Below are positions 1 through 12,538 of a DNA stretch of 64,000 nucleotides, piece by piece. The notes beneath the pieces were generated by a model that was not told where the DNA came from, searched no databases, and saw only the letters and a program-made list of their open reading frames with translations. The stretch spans positions 1,912,738 through 1,976,737 of the forward strand of contig RPFO01000188.1 of the NCBI GenBank assembly GCA_009746045.1, given 5' to 3'. The stretch is from Mesostigma viride (taxonomy: Eukaryota > Streptophyta > Mesostigmatophyceae > Mesostigmatales > Mesostigmataceae). Both the position numbers and the translations under genes were made by a program. Every line of letters begins with the position of its first letter. The first letter of the stretch is position 1.

Positions 1-90
1 GATTCCGGTTTTCACTCCCACCGTCCAGTTGCAGGACCAAACACCTGGGCATGTGCGGCAGCCCCGCCCTCCTCCATGGCTGGTCCCTCA

Positions 91-1253
91 TCAACTGCGC
101 CAGGATATGTGCATCAGCATCGTGACGGTGACACTGCCGGAGAGGTTGTCGGTCATGAGGACCCATGCGAGAACGATGAACCACATCGCCTTGTACCCAT
201 GGACGGCCGCACAGAAGAGCGAGAACGGCATCATGCCACCTGCATAGCTGCCCCATGGGTCGGGCCCCCCCACCAGCTTCGGCCAGTATGTCTTGGTGTG
301 ATCCAGCTTGTCGAGGTTGATCGACAAAATGGCCGTCAACATAGCGGCCGCCATCGCGCAGGCAAGCTCGCGCCTCAACCAATAGTTCTGCATGGCGGGT
401 AAACCAGGCCCAGAGCGACATGCTGCTTGATTTGGTTGTCGACGTACTTCCGTTGTGCCTCAGTTGAAGCACCGCGGCGTCGCATGCGCAGTTCCACGCA
501 GTCCGCGCAGTGACCGGTGCTCTTGTTGTGCGGGCATACCACCACCTTCGGGCTCCTCTGCCCTGGGAAGTAGTCGCCTTTGCAGTATAGGTGCGCCAGA
601 TGCGGTAGAATGCGTTGTAGCCTAGCACCTTGGCCCCTTCCCCCGCTTCTGCCACCACGTCTTCAACGTACATGGCGTGCATCTCCTTGATGGACATATG
701 ACGTCCATGAAGACAACGCCAGCATGAGTCGGGTCATGGTCTGCGATCTGCTGCACCAACTCGTGCATCCACATTGCTGCGTGTTCGCCAACCTCCGAAC
801 GCCCCCGAGCATCACGCTCATGCAGTTGGTGCGTGCTCCAGACCATGCAACACCGAAAGTCGCTAGGTCGTTGGCATGCACGGTCAGGAAATACTCATTC
901 GCCGACACGACCGACGCCACCAGATTGTTCCAAGTCGCCCGGGTAACGCCGGCCATCTTCCGGATGGCAGATGCACAACCGGTGACGGTGTACATGCACC
1001 CCGCAATCACCACGTCCACGTGTAAAGGGCCGGTAATTATGTACTTCTTGTAATGGCCACCGTCGGCAGGGGATTCTACCTCGATGTTGCCCACGCCGGC
1101 CCACCGGATCACATCGCAAAGGGAGGCCATGCGCTGCTTGTCCGTTTCAATGGTTGTACAGGAACTCTCGAAAGGCAGTCCACGACCTAGTATCGGTAAG
1201 GAAGGTGCCCACCTTCTCGAGGCAATGCTGAGTCCCCACAAGTCGGACCGCAA
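91..1253 (-). pseudogene. Degenerate transposase-like coding region
   Basis: Reading on the minus strand from 1253 down to 91, three consecutive open stretches in different frames together look like one protein. A helix-turn-helix-like part (around 950-1130) contains the pattern C-x(8)-A-I-R-K-M-A-G-V-T, which resembles the N-terminal part of a transposase family common in algae and invertebrates. A Cys/His segment (about 400-560) contains VVCPHNKSTGHCADC. A final segment (393-91) contains ILSINLDKLDHTKTYWP and looks like a catalytic-core remnant. The order fits a DDE-type transposase broken by at least two frameshifts. The family name is inference; the frameshifts are seen in the sequence. 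The left part may continue beyond the window. Confidence 0.45.
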
Positions 1254-1467
1254 CTCCTGGCCTTGGCGATGTCCTTGTCAACGGACTGCAGTTTGGAGGT
1301 GAGAAGCCGTGCGCCATCTTTCTTCCCACTGCGCTTCGCTCGAGAGGAAGACGTGCCGGGCCCCATTTCCGTGTGAAGCAGGTCGTCGCGTCAGAGCCGT
1401 CAGAATCCACGCCCCAACTAGCAGCCTTCAGAACTCGCATCCGAATCCACCAGGTCTGGCACATCCC

Positions 1468-1596
1468 ATTCATGTCCCACGTAGCTCCCACAAAAACCAG
1501 CATCTTCATTAAAACAATAAGTGGAAGCATACATGTGACACTAATTGACATGCCCGGAGGCACGCCGTTCAAGGCCCTTCATGAAGTACGTTGCCC
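1468..1596. repeat. Direct repeat A, copy 1 (129 bp)
   Basis: The 129 bases here recur nearly perfectly at 2048-2176, offset by exactly 580 bp. The shared block runs from the ATTCATGTCCCACG start to the GTACGTTGCCC end. Function is unknown. Its second copy begins just where block B (1630-2051) ends, suggesting a tandem or templated rearrangement. Confidence 0.85.
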
Positions 1597-1629
1597 TAGA
1601 GGCAACCAAGACAAGGGTGGGTGGGTGGG

Positions 1630-2051
1630 GAGCAAAGAAAGAGGCCGACAAAACCAGCCAGAGCGGCTTTTAGTCGCAAAACCTCCCTTATCCCTAGCTA
1701 ACTGACGTCATTAAACCCTTATGTTTAGTGGATGCTAGTAAGACGCTAACCGTACAGACCGGGGGTAGAATATCCCGAATCTGCACGGCTAGTATTAAAT
1801 AATGCGTAGGTTGTTCTTTTCAGGGGCACTGCACCTCACGCCCCGTTCCGCCCGGGTATAATCAACCCAAGCGCGGAACGCACATTTTATTTAATTCATT
1901 TTTCAACCATGCACTATATTGCATCTACTAATCACAAAAGCTCTAGCCAAACAGCTACGAGTAAACACTGCGACCTATAAGCCGCTCATCCAGCGGCCTC
2001 TTGTTCCCGCATTCACGTATAGAAGAAACTCCGTTCAAAGAACCCCGATTC
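1630..2051. repeat. Direct repeat B, copy 1 (422 bp)
   Basis: A 422-bp block that recurs at 3013-3434 with offset 1383. It starts GAGCAAAGAAAGAGG and ends GAACCCCGATTC. The two copies bracket about 0.96 kb, so they could be long terminal repeats of a small non-autonomous element, but I see no TG...CA ends, no matching target duplication and no coding capacity between them. Confidence 0.85.
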
Positions 2052-2176
2052 ATGTCCCACGTAGCTCCCACAAAAACCAGCATCTTCATTAAAACAATAA
2101 GTGGAAGCATACATGTGACACTAATTGACATGCCCGGAGGCACGCCGTTCAAGGCCCTTCATGAAGTACGTTGCCC
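2048..2176. repeat. Direct repeat A, copy 2
   Basis: Second copy of the 129-bp block found at 1468-1596. It overlaps the last four bases of block B, copy 1. After it the sequence diverges into a GC-rich unique stretch (2177-3012) in which I see no convincing gene. Confidence 0.85.
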
Positions 2177-3012
2177 AATCACCCCCGCCCTGGCTTTCCC
2201 TTGAAGCCGCACTCCACCTTGCTCGTTGTCACAAGTGACCGCCCTGCCGCAAAACGGGAGCCCCCCACATCGGGAGGCGTGTGCCCGGCGGCTGTGGATG
2301 CATGGCCAGGCCCAAAAAGGCCCAGCGCATTTGCACTGCGATTGCGCACGGCCAGCCTATCATGACCCCTCTCGGGGCCCCGAGTCGGTACCGCTATGGC
2401 CGTCTCCCCATAGACCCGGGGTGCTTCGAGAAAAAACGTGGACCTAGCCCAGGCCCCGCCAGCCCGGATGCCCGAGGCCACAGCCCCAGGCACCTGGCTG
2501 AACGAGAGTCCGTTCAGCCAAGACCGCATTCCCCCCCGAGGTTTCTATGCGTGGGGAAAAAATTTCTAGCTTAGACGCTTTTCCCATCGCCGTCCCCAGC
2601 CCCAACCACCCCCCCCTCGGCGGAAGGCAATTGCAAAGTTTGCTGGCCAGCAGCAATTTCCGAAGAAAAAGCCGCAGGCCGCGGACCGAGACACGGGTCG
2701 CCAGTACCAGCCATCCGGCTCCAACCCGGGGTGCAAGCATCCCCAGGTACGGAGCACCAGCTCGCGCACTGGGCCGACCAAGCGACAGTTGAGCACCTGT
2801 CACGGCATCCGGCCCACCAAAGACCCCAAGCTGGGGAAAAGGTGCGGACCGGAGGTAATCTTTTTCTTTTCTTTTAGTTAACCGGGCGAGGAACTACGCC
2901 TGGCCGGTTAACAACTGGAAGTCTCACCACTGGCCAAGTGGCCAGTGCAACCAGTGCTTTTGGGATTTTGCTCCGCAGCACCCATAGCTGCGGCTGCCGC
3001 CGCAACGACAAC

Positions 3013-3434
3013 GAGCAAAGAAAGAGGCCGACAAAACCAGCCAGAGCGGCTTTTAGTCGCAAAACCTCCCTTATCCCTAGCTAACTGACGTCATTAAACC
3101 CTTATGTTTAGTGGATGCTAGTAAGACGCTAACCGTACAGACCGGGGGTAGAATATCCCGAATCTGCACGGCTAGTATTAAATAATGCGTAGGTTGTTCT
3201 TTTCAGGGGCACTGCACCTCACGCCCCGTTCCGCCCGGGTATAATCAACCCAAGCGCGGAACGCACATTTTATTTAATTCATTTTTCAACCATGCACTAT
3301 ATTGCATCTACTAATCACAAAAGCTCTAGCCAAACAGCTACGAGTAAACACTGCGACCTATAAGCCGCTCATCCAGCGGCCTCTTGTTCCCGCATTCACG
3401 TATAGAAGAAACTCCGTTCAAAGAACCCCGATTC
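3013..3434. repeat. Direct repeat B, copy 2
   Basis: Second copy of the 422-bp block at 1630-2051. The body is apparently identical. The flanking sequence differs completely on both sides, which marks clean repeat boundaries. Confidence 0.85.
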
Positions 3435-3445
3435 TTCATCCATGT

Positions 3446-3850
3446 TAATAGGAAATCTACTGCATGTATTACACCCGGTGGTGCTTGGACAGAAGCAAGA
3501 AACCCCGCCCACCGCTCAAATGTGGCGCCCAAGTTACAAAGCCCCAAACTGATTTCTTCAATAAGTCTACTGTTCTACATATCCGGTGGTGGATGGACAC
3601 AAGCAATAAAGGCCCCGCCCACAAGCTCGATTTCTTTAGAAAATCTACTGCATGATCTACATTCGATGGCGCCTTCACAGAAGCAGGAAACTCCGCCCAC
3701 CGGTCAAATGTGACGCCCAACAAAGCCCCAACTGATTTCTTCAAGAAGTATACTGTTTTACATCCGGTAGTGCTTGGACAGAAGCAATATGTAAAGCCCG
3801 CCCACAAATCGGATTTCTTTACGAAAAACCTGTTTTACATTCGATGGGGT
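3446..3850. repeat. Degenerate tandem repeat, about 95-110 bp units
   Basis: Four diverged units share the phrases TCTACTG, CCGGTGGTG or close variants, ACAGAAGCA and CCCGCCCAC, alternating with CTGATTTCTTCAA. No coding signal. The units are related but clearly diverged, so this is an old array. Confidence 0.6.
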
Positions 3851-3954
3851 CTTGACAGATTCAAGCAGCAATAATCGTTTCTACCTGCGTGCGACTGCTG
3901 CGGCCGAGTATAGCTGCAACTTGTCTTCACGTCCCAGTCTTCACGTGACAGTCC

Positions 3955-4345
3955 TGGTCTTCACGTCTTCACGTCTTCACGTCTTCACGTCTTCACGTCT
4001 TCACGTCTTCACGTCTTCACGTCTTCACGTCTTCACGTCTTCACGACTTCACCTGAACTTGCGGCGTATCGTATCTTTGATACCTTGCATGCACGTCTTC
4101 ACGTCTTCACGTCTTCACCGCGTCTTCACCTGTCTTCACCACGTCTTCACGTCTTCACGTCTTCACGTCTTCACGTCTTCACGTCTTCACGTCTTCACGT
4201 CTTCACGTCTTCACGTCTTCACCTGAACGTGCCGTATCGTGTCTTCACGTCTTCGTGACTTCACCTGAACTTGCCGTATCGTGTCTTCACGTCTTCACGT
4301 CTTCACGTCTTCACGTCTAGCTTCACGTCTTCACGTCTTCACCTG
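3955..4345. repeat. 8-bp tandem array (CTTCACGT)n
   Basis: Long runs of the octamer CTTCACGT at 3957-4045, 4093-4215 and 4280-4345. They are separated by short spacers carrying CACCTGAAC and CGTATCGT, which themselves recur. An open frame through the array is a repeat artefact. Confidence 0.9.
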
Positions 4346-4559
4346 AACACCTGAACTTTGCGTATCGTATCTTTGATACATTGCATCATTTGCATGCCTT
4401 GCATGGAGCTGCACGTCTTCAAGCAGTGTCACCCAGTTCCCGCTTGATTCAAATGCACTTAGCGCTTGAATTCGTGACTTCGCCCCGCTCAAGGTGGAAA
4501 GAATGATGGGCACTAGCCACGGGAACTATGCCCGATGCTGATATAGCCGAAGCGATGAC

Positions 4560-7274
<2,715 letters not shown>

Positions 7275-7718
7275 TAAGTGAGACAATTATTCCGGACGTA
7301 TGATGGCCCAACGTCCTGTAAGGTTGAGTTGTCTTGGAGGAGGAGCGTGATGACCGCGGAAGCCGCGTGGGTGTCTGTAGTGCTATATCTTGAAGATGTA
7401 CGGTCTTGGAAGAATTATGGTCTTGGAATCATATAATAATGAGCTTGGAATAAAGTTGCGGGCAGCCTTCAATTGGCATATGTTGTCTCATTGATGTTGT
7501 CTCATTGCGTTAATGGGTCAATTGTCTTAGTTTATATAATGTATATCTTGGGAAACTCATTGCTTCAATAAAATGCATGTTAGGCGCAATCAACCCCCTC
7601 AAACACATCTGAAAACTGCACAGTGCATCAAATGTATCCTAGACAAAAAAATGTATCCTAATCCGGTAAAACCACCCATAGCTTAGCCCTTTTACAACCA
7701 GCCATCCTACTTCCTGGC

Positions 7719-7990
7719 CTAGACACTCCCGGCCAGTTAGGCTCGAAACACACGCCCTGATCCGCAAGCAAGCTGAATTTCCGGCCCCACCGTCTAGGTC
7801 ATCTAGTCGCTCTACACGTAAGCCAGCCATAATTTCAATGCACAAGGCTACACATTTCCATCGCCATTCATATTCATCATCCTGAACGACTCGAAAACGC
7901 GGACAAGATAGCGGTAGGCTCGAGCTACCATGGTCCGGATTCCATCGATTTCTGGCCTGCGCTGGTTGATGTGTGTCTCCTTGATGCTAC
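7719..7990. repeat. Short interspersed repeat, uninterrupted copy
   Basis: This roughly 270-bp block starts CTAGACACTCCCGGCCAG and ends with CCTGCGCTGG followed by a GTCTCCTTGAT motif. It is the empty-site paralogue of a second copy (8262-8335 plus 14030-14224) that the LTR element 8336-14029 splits at ACCGT. A partial inverted third copy is at 14690-14790. The sequence 7275-7718 holds no recognisable gene. Confidence 0.75.
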
Positions 7991-8330
7991 GTCCTGGCGC
8001 TATGCTTCGCTAATACTTGCGGCCACGCTCCCTGTTATGATATGCTCATGCGGGTCTTATTGCACCCACAGATCTTGACGCATCGTCTATCGTGTCCGAT
8101 TGCTGCTGTGGCATGCCTCTGGCATGATGGAGAACGGGGGTCTCTGCCCTTTCTTCCTGTTGTGCACATACCTTTCTTCCTGTTGTGTCCAGGCATAGTT
8201 GTCGCACAATTCATAGCTTGTAATCGACCTTGGCAGTCACTGCCGCCATTGCCACTTCCCCGCTAGACACTCCCGGCCAGTTAGGCTCGAAACACACCAC
8301 GCCCTGATCAAGCAAGCTGTTTCCGGCCCC

Positions 8331-8335
8331 ACCGT
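8331..8335. repeat. Target-site duplication ACCGT (left)
   Basis: ACCGT abuts the left LTR and recurs at 14030-14034 right after the other LTR. The uninterrupted paralogue at about 7788-7793 has a single ACCGT at the same place. Confidence 0.9.
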
Positions 8336-8779
8336 AGTTGAGAATGACTTTGGAAGGGTTTGGTTGCAATGGCTGCGGCTCCTTGGCCGCTGTTTATTGC
8401 TTTAATTTATACATTTACAGCGTCAACCTTCTAGAGATGCCTAGAAACCTTGTCCTGCACTGTCGTTACAAGTATGGCAATGCAGTATGCGGGGTGCACA
8501 TGGAACCTTCTAGACACCAGACGCCAAACTTAAGTCTGCCATGGTTATATCTTAACAACCCGTGGCAAGACTGCAACCATTGTGGCAACCATTGTGCCCA
8601 GCGACATGAGTCGCACCGGATTCATTGTCCGCATCCAGGTAATCAACATCACGTGCGGCAAACTGATATATTGCATAACAGAAAACCTGGACAGAATAAT
8701 GCATACGCTTATTTCAATGTGTCGTTCCGACAGTATTTTTCCGAGCCCTGCCCAGCATCATTTGTAATGCTTTACAACT
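8336..8779 (-). repeat. 3' LTR
   Basis: The 444-bp LTR at the 3' end, relative to the minus-strand genes. Identical to 13586-14029 at offset 5250. It begins AGTTGAGAATG on the plus strand and ends TTTACAACT. Confidence 0.93.
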
Positions 8780-9037
8780 CCAGCACTTTTCTTTTTCATG
8801 TGGCAAAGATGGCCAGCGTACTCTTATCAGTCATGAACGGCCGCGCGGGCCATGCCATCATGAATAGCAACTACAACACCGACATAGTCTCAGAGGGTAA
8901 TGCCCACTGAACATTATTATACAATAGGTAATCACTCCCGGGGAAAACCTACCAAGGCTGAAAACCCGTGGCGCGGGGCCATTCATGGTTCAACGCAACT
9001 CAACTAGTGCGAAGACTGACCTGCAGTGATAGCCTAT

Positions 9038-9667
9038 TCATCGTGTGTCGCAGAAGCGGGTACTGTGCCTTAGCTGAGCTATACAGTTTAGTAAGGGCAT
9101 CGGAGTAGTTCCTTTCGCCCGGCACATGCTGGGTACTGACACAATCAGAAACTCCTTGACCCTGAGGAAGTCCAAGTCCCGTGTGCGGGCATAAGGGTTC
9201 TCAATGAAATCAACAACCGCCTGGCTGTCCGTGCGTATCACGCGACGGAGATGCGGAGTGGTGCCGCCCACCGCGAGAATCCAGCAAATGAGCGCGTGGA
9301 AGTAGGACAGCTCGCTCGCAGCCTCGCAGTATGCGCGCGCCTCAGCGGTGTCGGATCCCACATACACGCGGCGGTGCAAACGGGAATACCATGCAAAGAT
9401 GGAAGACATCGTGGGTTGGTCAGCGTTGCAAATGGTAGTGACAGCAGCGCACCTACCACGCATCTTGGTGAGCACGCGGGCATCTAGGGAACTGTCGCAA
9501 TAAGACACAAGCTCCACGGGCTTATCCCAGTCTACACCTTGTAACATCAACCCGGGTGAGGCCAGGAGGTACTGCACAATCACCGCACGGTCAATAAGGC
9601 ACAGTACATTGTCAGGCAGTCGGCTAAGGACAGCCAAATCAGGGCTATAGTGGTGCAGGCCAGCCAA
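9038..9667 (-). pseudogene. Copia-type RNase H region of pol
   Basis: Reading down from 9667, the 209 residues carry the Copia RNase H signature: a YLLASPG lead-in, an S-Y-C-D-S-S motif in place of the usual Y-D-A-D, then SDTAEARAYCEAASE matching the family's S-T-x-E-A-E-Y, and RTDSQAVVDF. It is in a different frame from the RT segment before it, so the pol polyprotein is broken near 9600-9670. Confidence 0.75.
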
Positions 9668-10285
9668 TTAAGCTTGCCACGCAATGTCCCACACTCAGAC
9701 GCAAGAAGCGGCCCACTGCTGCTCATCACCTCCTGCACATAGCTGCCCTTGGGCTGAAGCAACATCGCCCACTTGCCATGCTCATCGTGATCCAGGACAG
9801 TGTCCATGCCCATGAACTGAACCACCTTGCCCGGCTCACGGAAAATAAGCTTGCCCACAGGGTACCTGGCATGCACAATACTATGGAACCAGGCAATCCA
9901 TTCACGCGGGCCAAAGCAATCACAGTCATCCGCATGTACGAACACAAACACCAGCTCGCCCTTCCAGACGCCCACAAACAAGGAGGGGTCCAAGTCACTG
10001 TACACCATGCGAGCTGTGTCAAGGAGAAGGCGCTCTAGGCTCAGGCGCCAAGCCCGTGGACCAGCCACGGTCCCATCAACCGCCTAGCTTTATCAACCGC
10101 ATAAACTTCTTTCCTACAAGAGGCTCCCAGATTTTGGGTGTCCTAACATAGAGGGGTGTGGTTCCATCCCATAGCCGAGCACTTTCATTGGCATCCCCGT
10201 GGAGGTAAGCCTTTGAAAAATCTAGCACAGCGGACCCATGTGGCATGCCCCTATTCAAGCGCCCTAGATGAAAGCACACTACCAT
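9580..10285 (-). pseudogene. Copia-type reverse transcriptase, central and C-terminal parts
   Basis: Two frames. 10285-10076 has LDFSKAYLHGD, equivalent to the Copia motif D-V-x-x-A-F-L-N-G. 10068-9580 has PRAW, DPSLFV and a catalytic H-A-D-D in place of the usual Y-V-D-D, then KVVQFMGM. A frame change lies between 10068 and 10076. Function would be RNA-templated DNA synthesis; as it stands the reading frame is not continuous. Confidence 0.75.
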
Positions 10286-10291
10286 GCGCAG

Positions 10292-12475
10292 TCAATTCGA
10301 AGGGGGCAGGTCAGAAGATCCAGAAAACTCTAGCACTACAGGTCTAGCAAATTCTACTTTCCTATCAATGCCCGGGACGGGCTTCATCTGAAATGTCCAC
10401 TTAAAGCGAAGCAATCTGCCATCCCTCGGTACAACGTCCACAGGCTCCACACATCCCAGCCCTAGCCATCGTTCCCCCGCAGCCAAGATGGCACCTTGAG
10501 TATTGTCTAGACCCTCCTCAGTCGAGACGTGCCTGGCTACATCAAAGAAGGACATGGGGCTCTCTTTAGCAAAGTCATGAAAATTAAGCCCCAAGCTTTC
10601 AGGGGTAAGGGCCTTAGGGGTAATGAGATCACGGGCAGGAGGCAACTCAGAATCATTGTACTCTACCCCTTTCAGGGCTGCCACCATAGGCAAGGAGAGG
10701 CCCCTAGTCGCTACATCAAGGGAGAAATTGTTTAATCTCAGGTAACCGAATCCCGCTCGAGACAACTGTGTGCTACTAACTGTGACCCCGGGTAGGGACA
10801 AGAATGGCTGCCCCAAAAGTGCTGGGCCCTCGTATCCCTCCACCACACACATAGGCGTCTCAACACCCAGGATCTCTAGTGGGATCTCCCCCAAGACCTT
10901 GTAAGACCCCGACCTAGCAAAGTCAGTGACCTGGGTCCACCGGGAGGGAAACAAGGGACAATCATCATCTACACAATACTCCCCAATAATGGAGACCTGG
11001 GCTTGGGTGTCTACGAGAAGCCCACACTGAAGTGACCAAGTGGCCGAGAGTGAGGAAATCACAGCGATGCTCGGGTCAAGCTGAGGTGGTGCACTGCCCA
11101 TTGCACAGGTTGGGTTGCGAAGGGAAGCAAGCCCCATGGTATTGTCTCGGCGCCTCAGCCCTAGCACAATCTTGCTCAGCAAACCACCACGCCCCTGGCT
11201 AGGCTGACTAACGGCAGCCGGATCCTGGCTAACGGCAGGAGTAAAGCCCGCCCTACTACCCTCGCGCAGGTCAGCAGGGGGCTCGCTCATTACGCCTCGA
11301 ACATCCTCCGCTAGAGCCCGCACGTCCCCATCATCATCTACGTCACCATCGTCCTCGCTATTCCCCACAAAGACATCCATAGGGTCAGAGGCAGGCAGAG
11401 AACGAGGGGGAGAGGTGGGAACATCACCTGGCTCTCGCACGAAGTGCGCCACGTCCGCGTAGTAGTGGAGAAGTCGCTCCCATGCGCTCGTGTGCGGCAG
11501 GTAAGGCTTGAGTCTGCTCCAGGGAATGTGGTGTTGCTTGCCCTGCAAGGACACAATCGCCTTGCGTACATGCACGTCCACAGCCTCCACAGTGGCTGGG
11601 CCCTCCCATTGTCCCCTCTTGCCAAAGGAGCCCTCATCATGAATCCAAACCTGGTCCCCTACGCTATAGGCGGTAACCGGCCTACGCATATCCCTTCGAA
11701 CCAGATTGGCAAACTTTTGCTGCAAATGCTGTGCCCATTCCTCCTCTACTTCAGGCAGGTAGTGGCCATGCTGCAAGCCCTCTGCAGTGATAACACAATT
11801 GCGCGAAGGCACTGAAAGGAGCACACGGCGGTTTAGGCATGCAGAAATATGCAAAGCCCACACTAAACGGGAAGCATAAGAACCAAGAGCAGCCTCACCG
11901 TTCCGCCGTGCAGCTTGTTTAAATTCCTGCACAGCACGTTCCACCAAACCTTGCCCTTCATGGTCTTGACGGCCCACTGTCCGGAGGTACTCAAACCCCG
12001 GCTTGCCCTCAAAGCATGCGAACTGCCTGTCCATTTGTAGTGACTCAATAGGAGAGAAAAACGCAGAGAGAATGTCAATAGCCTCCGCCAAATCTTCCGC
12101 TGACTGACCCCGCAGCGGGATGACTGCTACATTATGAGCATACCTATCTATGGCTATGAAATAAGGGAGAAACGCCCAGAACAGTACGTCGCCTACAATC
12201 TGCCCTTTGCATGCGGAGGGATGCTTAGCATGGTGGCGGGGAAGCTTTGGCCCAGTAGCCTGACACACAGGACAATGCGCATAGCAATCTCGACATGCTG
12301 CCAAAAGCTCTGCCCCACCCAGTGCATTTGCAAATTTATAAGCATTTGTGCCATGGCCAAATAATGTGTGCAGACGAGAGGCAATTCCGTAAATAGAAAC
12401 AAGCTTTTCATTACCATCAGTTACGGGTACACTGTCCGATAAATCTTGTGCTGCCCCTTGATTCTCATTTGCCAA
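10292..12475 (-). CDS. Pol polyprotein: integrase, retropepsin-like domain, start of RT
   Basis: 727 residues. About 36-71 is a zinc-binding pre-integrase module (H-x4-H...C-x2-C). About 95-190 is an integrase core with candidate catalytic D110, D149 and E173 or E179. About 268-327 is an SH3-like C-terminal module (SVGDQVWIHD...W-E-G-P...SRLKPY). About 485-560 is a retropepsin-like fold (LLVDTQAQVSIIG ... ALLGQPFL) in which the usual D-T/S-G reads D-T-Q. From 665 begins Copia RT (FKWTFQMKP). The ORF ends at an in-frame TGA (10294-10292) while the same frame continues below it. Copia elements normally encode protease before integrase, so this order is unusual. Confidence 0.8.
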   Translation of the reverse strand: MANENQGAAQDLSDSVPVTDGNEKLVSIYGIASRLHTLFGHGTNAYKFANALGGAELLAACRDCYAHCPVCQATGPKLPRHHAKHPSACKGQIVGDVLFWAFLPYFIAIDRYAHNVAVIPLRGQSAEDLAEAIDILSAFFSPIESLQMDRQFACFEGKPGFEYLRTVGRQDHEGQGLVERAVQEFKQAARRNGEAALGSYASRLVWALHISACLNRRVLLSVPSRNCVITAEGLQHGHYLPEVEEEWAQHLQQKFANLVRRDMRRPVTAYSVGDQVWIHDEGSFGKRGQWEGPATVEAVDVHVRKAIVSLQGKQHHIPWSRLKPYLPHTSAWERLLHYYADVAHFVREPGDVPTSPPRSLPASDPMDVFVGNSEDDGDVDDDGDVRALAEDVRGVMSEPPADLREGSRAGFTPAVSQDPAAVSQPSQGRGGLLSKIVLGLRRRDNTMGLASLRNPTCAMGSAPPQLDPSIAVISSLSATWSLQCGLLVDTQAQVSIIGEYCVDDDCPLFPSRWTQVTDFARSGSYKVLGEIPLEILGVETPMCVVEGYEGPALLGQPFLSLPGVTVSSTQLSRAGFGYLRLNNFSLDVATRGLSLPMVAALKGVEYNDSELPPARDLITPKALTPESLGLNFHDFAKESPMSFFDVARHVSTEEGLDNTQGAILAAGERWLGLGCVEPVDVVPRDGRLLRFKWTFQMKPVPGIDRKVEFARPVVLEFSGSSDLPPSN

Positions 12476-12538
12476 TGGCCGTCCGCTGGGCTAGACTGCA
12501 GAACCCTATCCTGTCGAATACGCCCTGTCCTGGGCCGT

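Noticed and set aside
3955-4345. CRISPR-like array
   Set aside because: Units are 8 bp with no unique spacers, and the sequence is eukaryotic.
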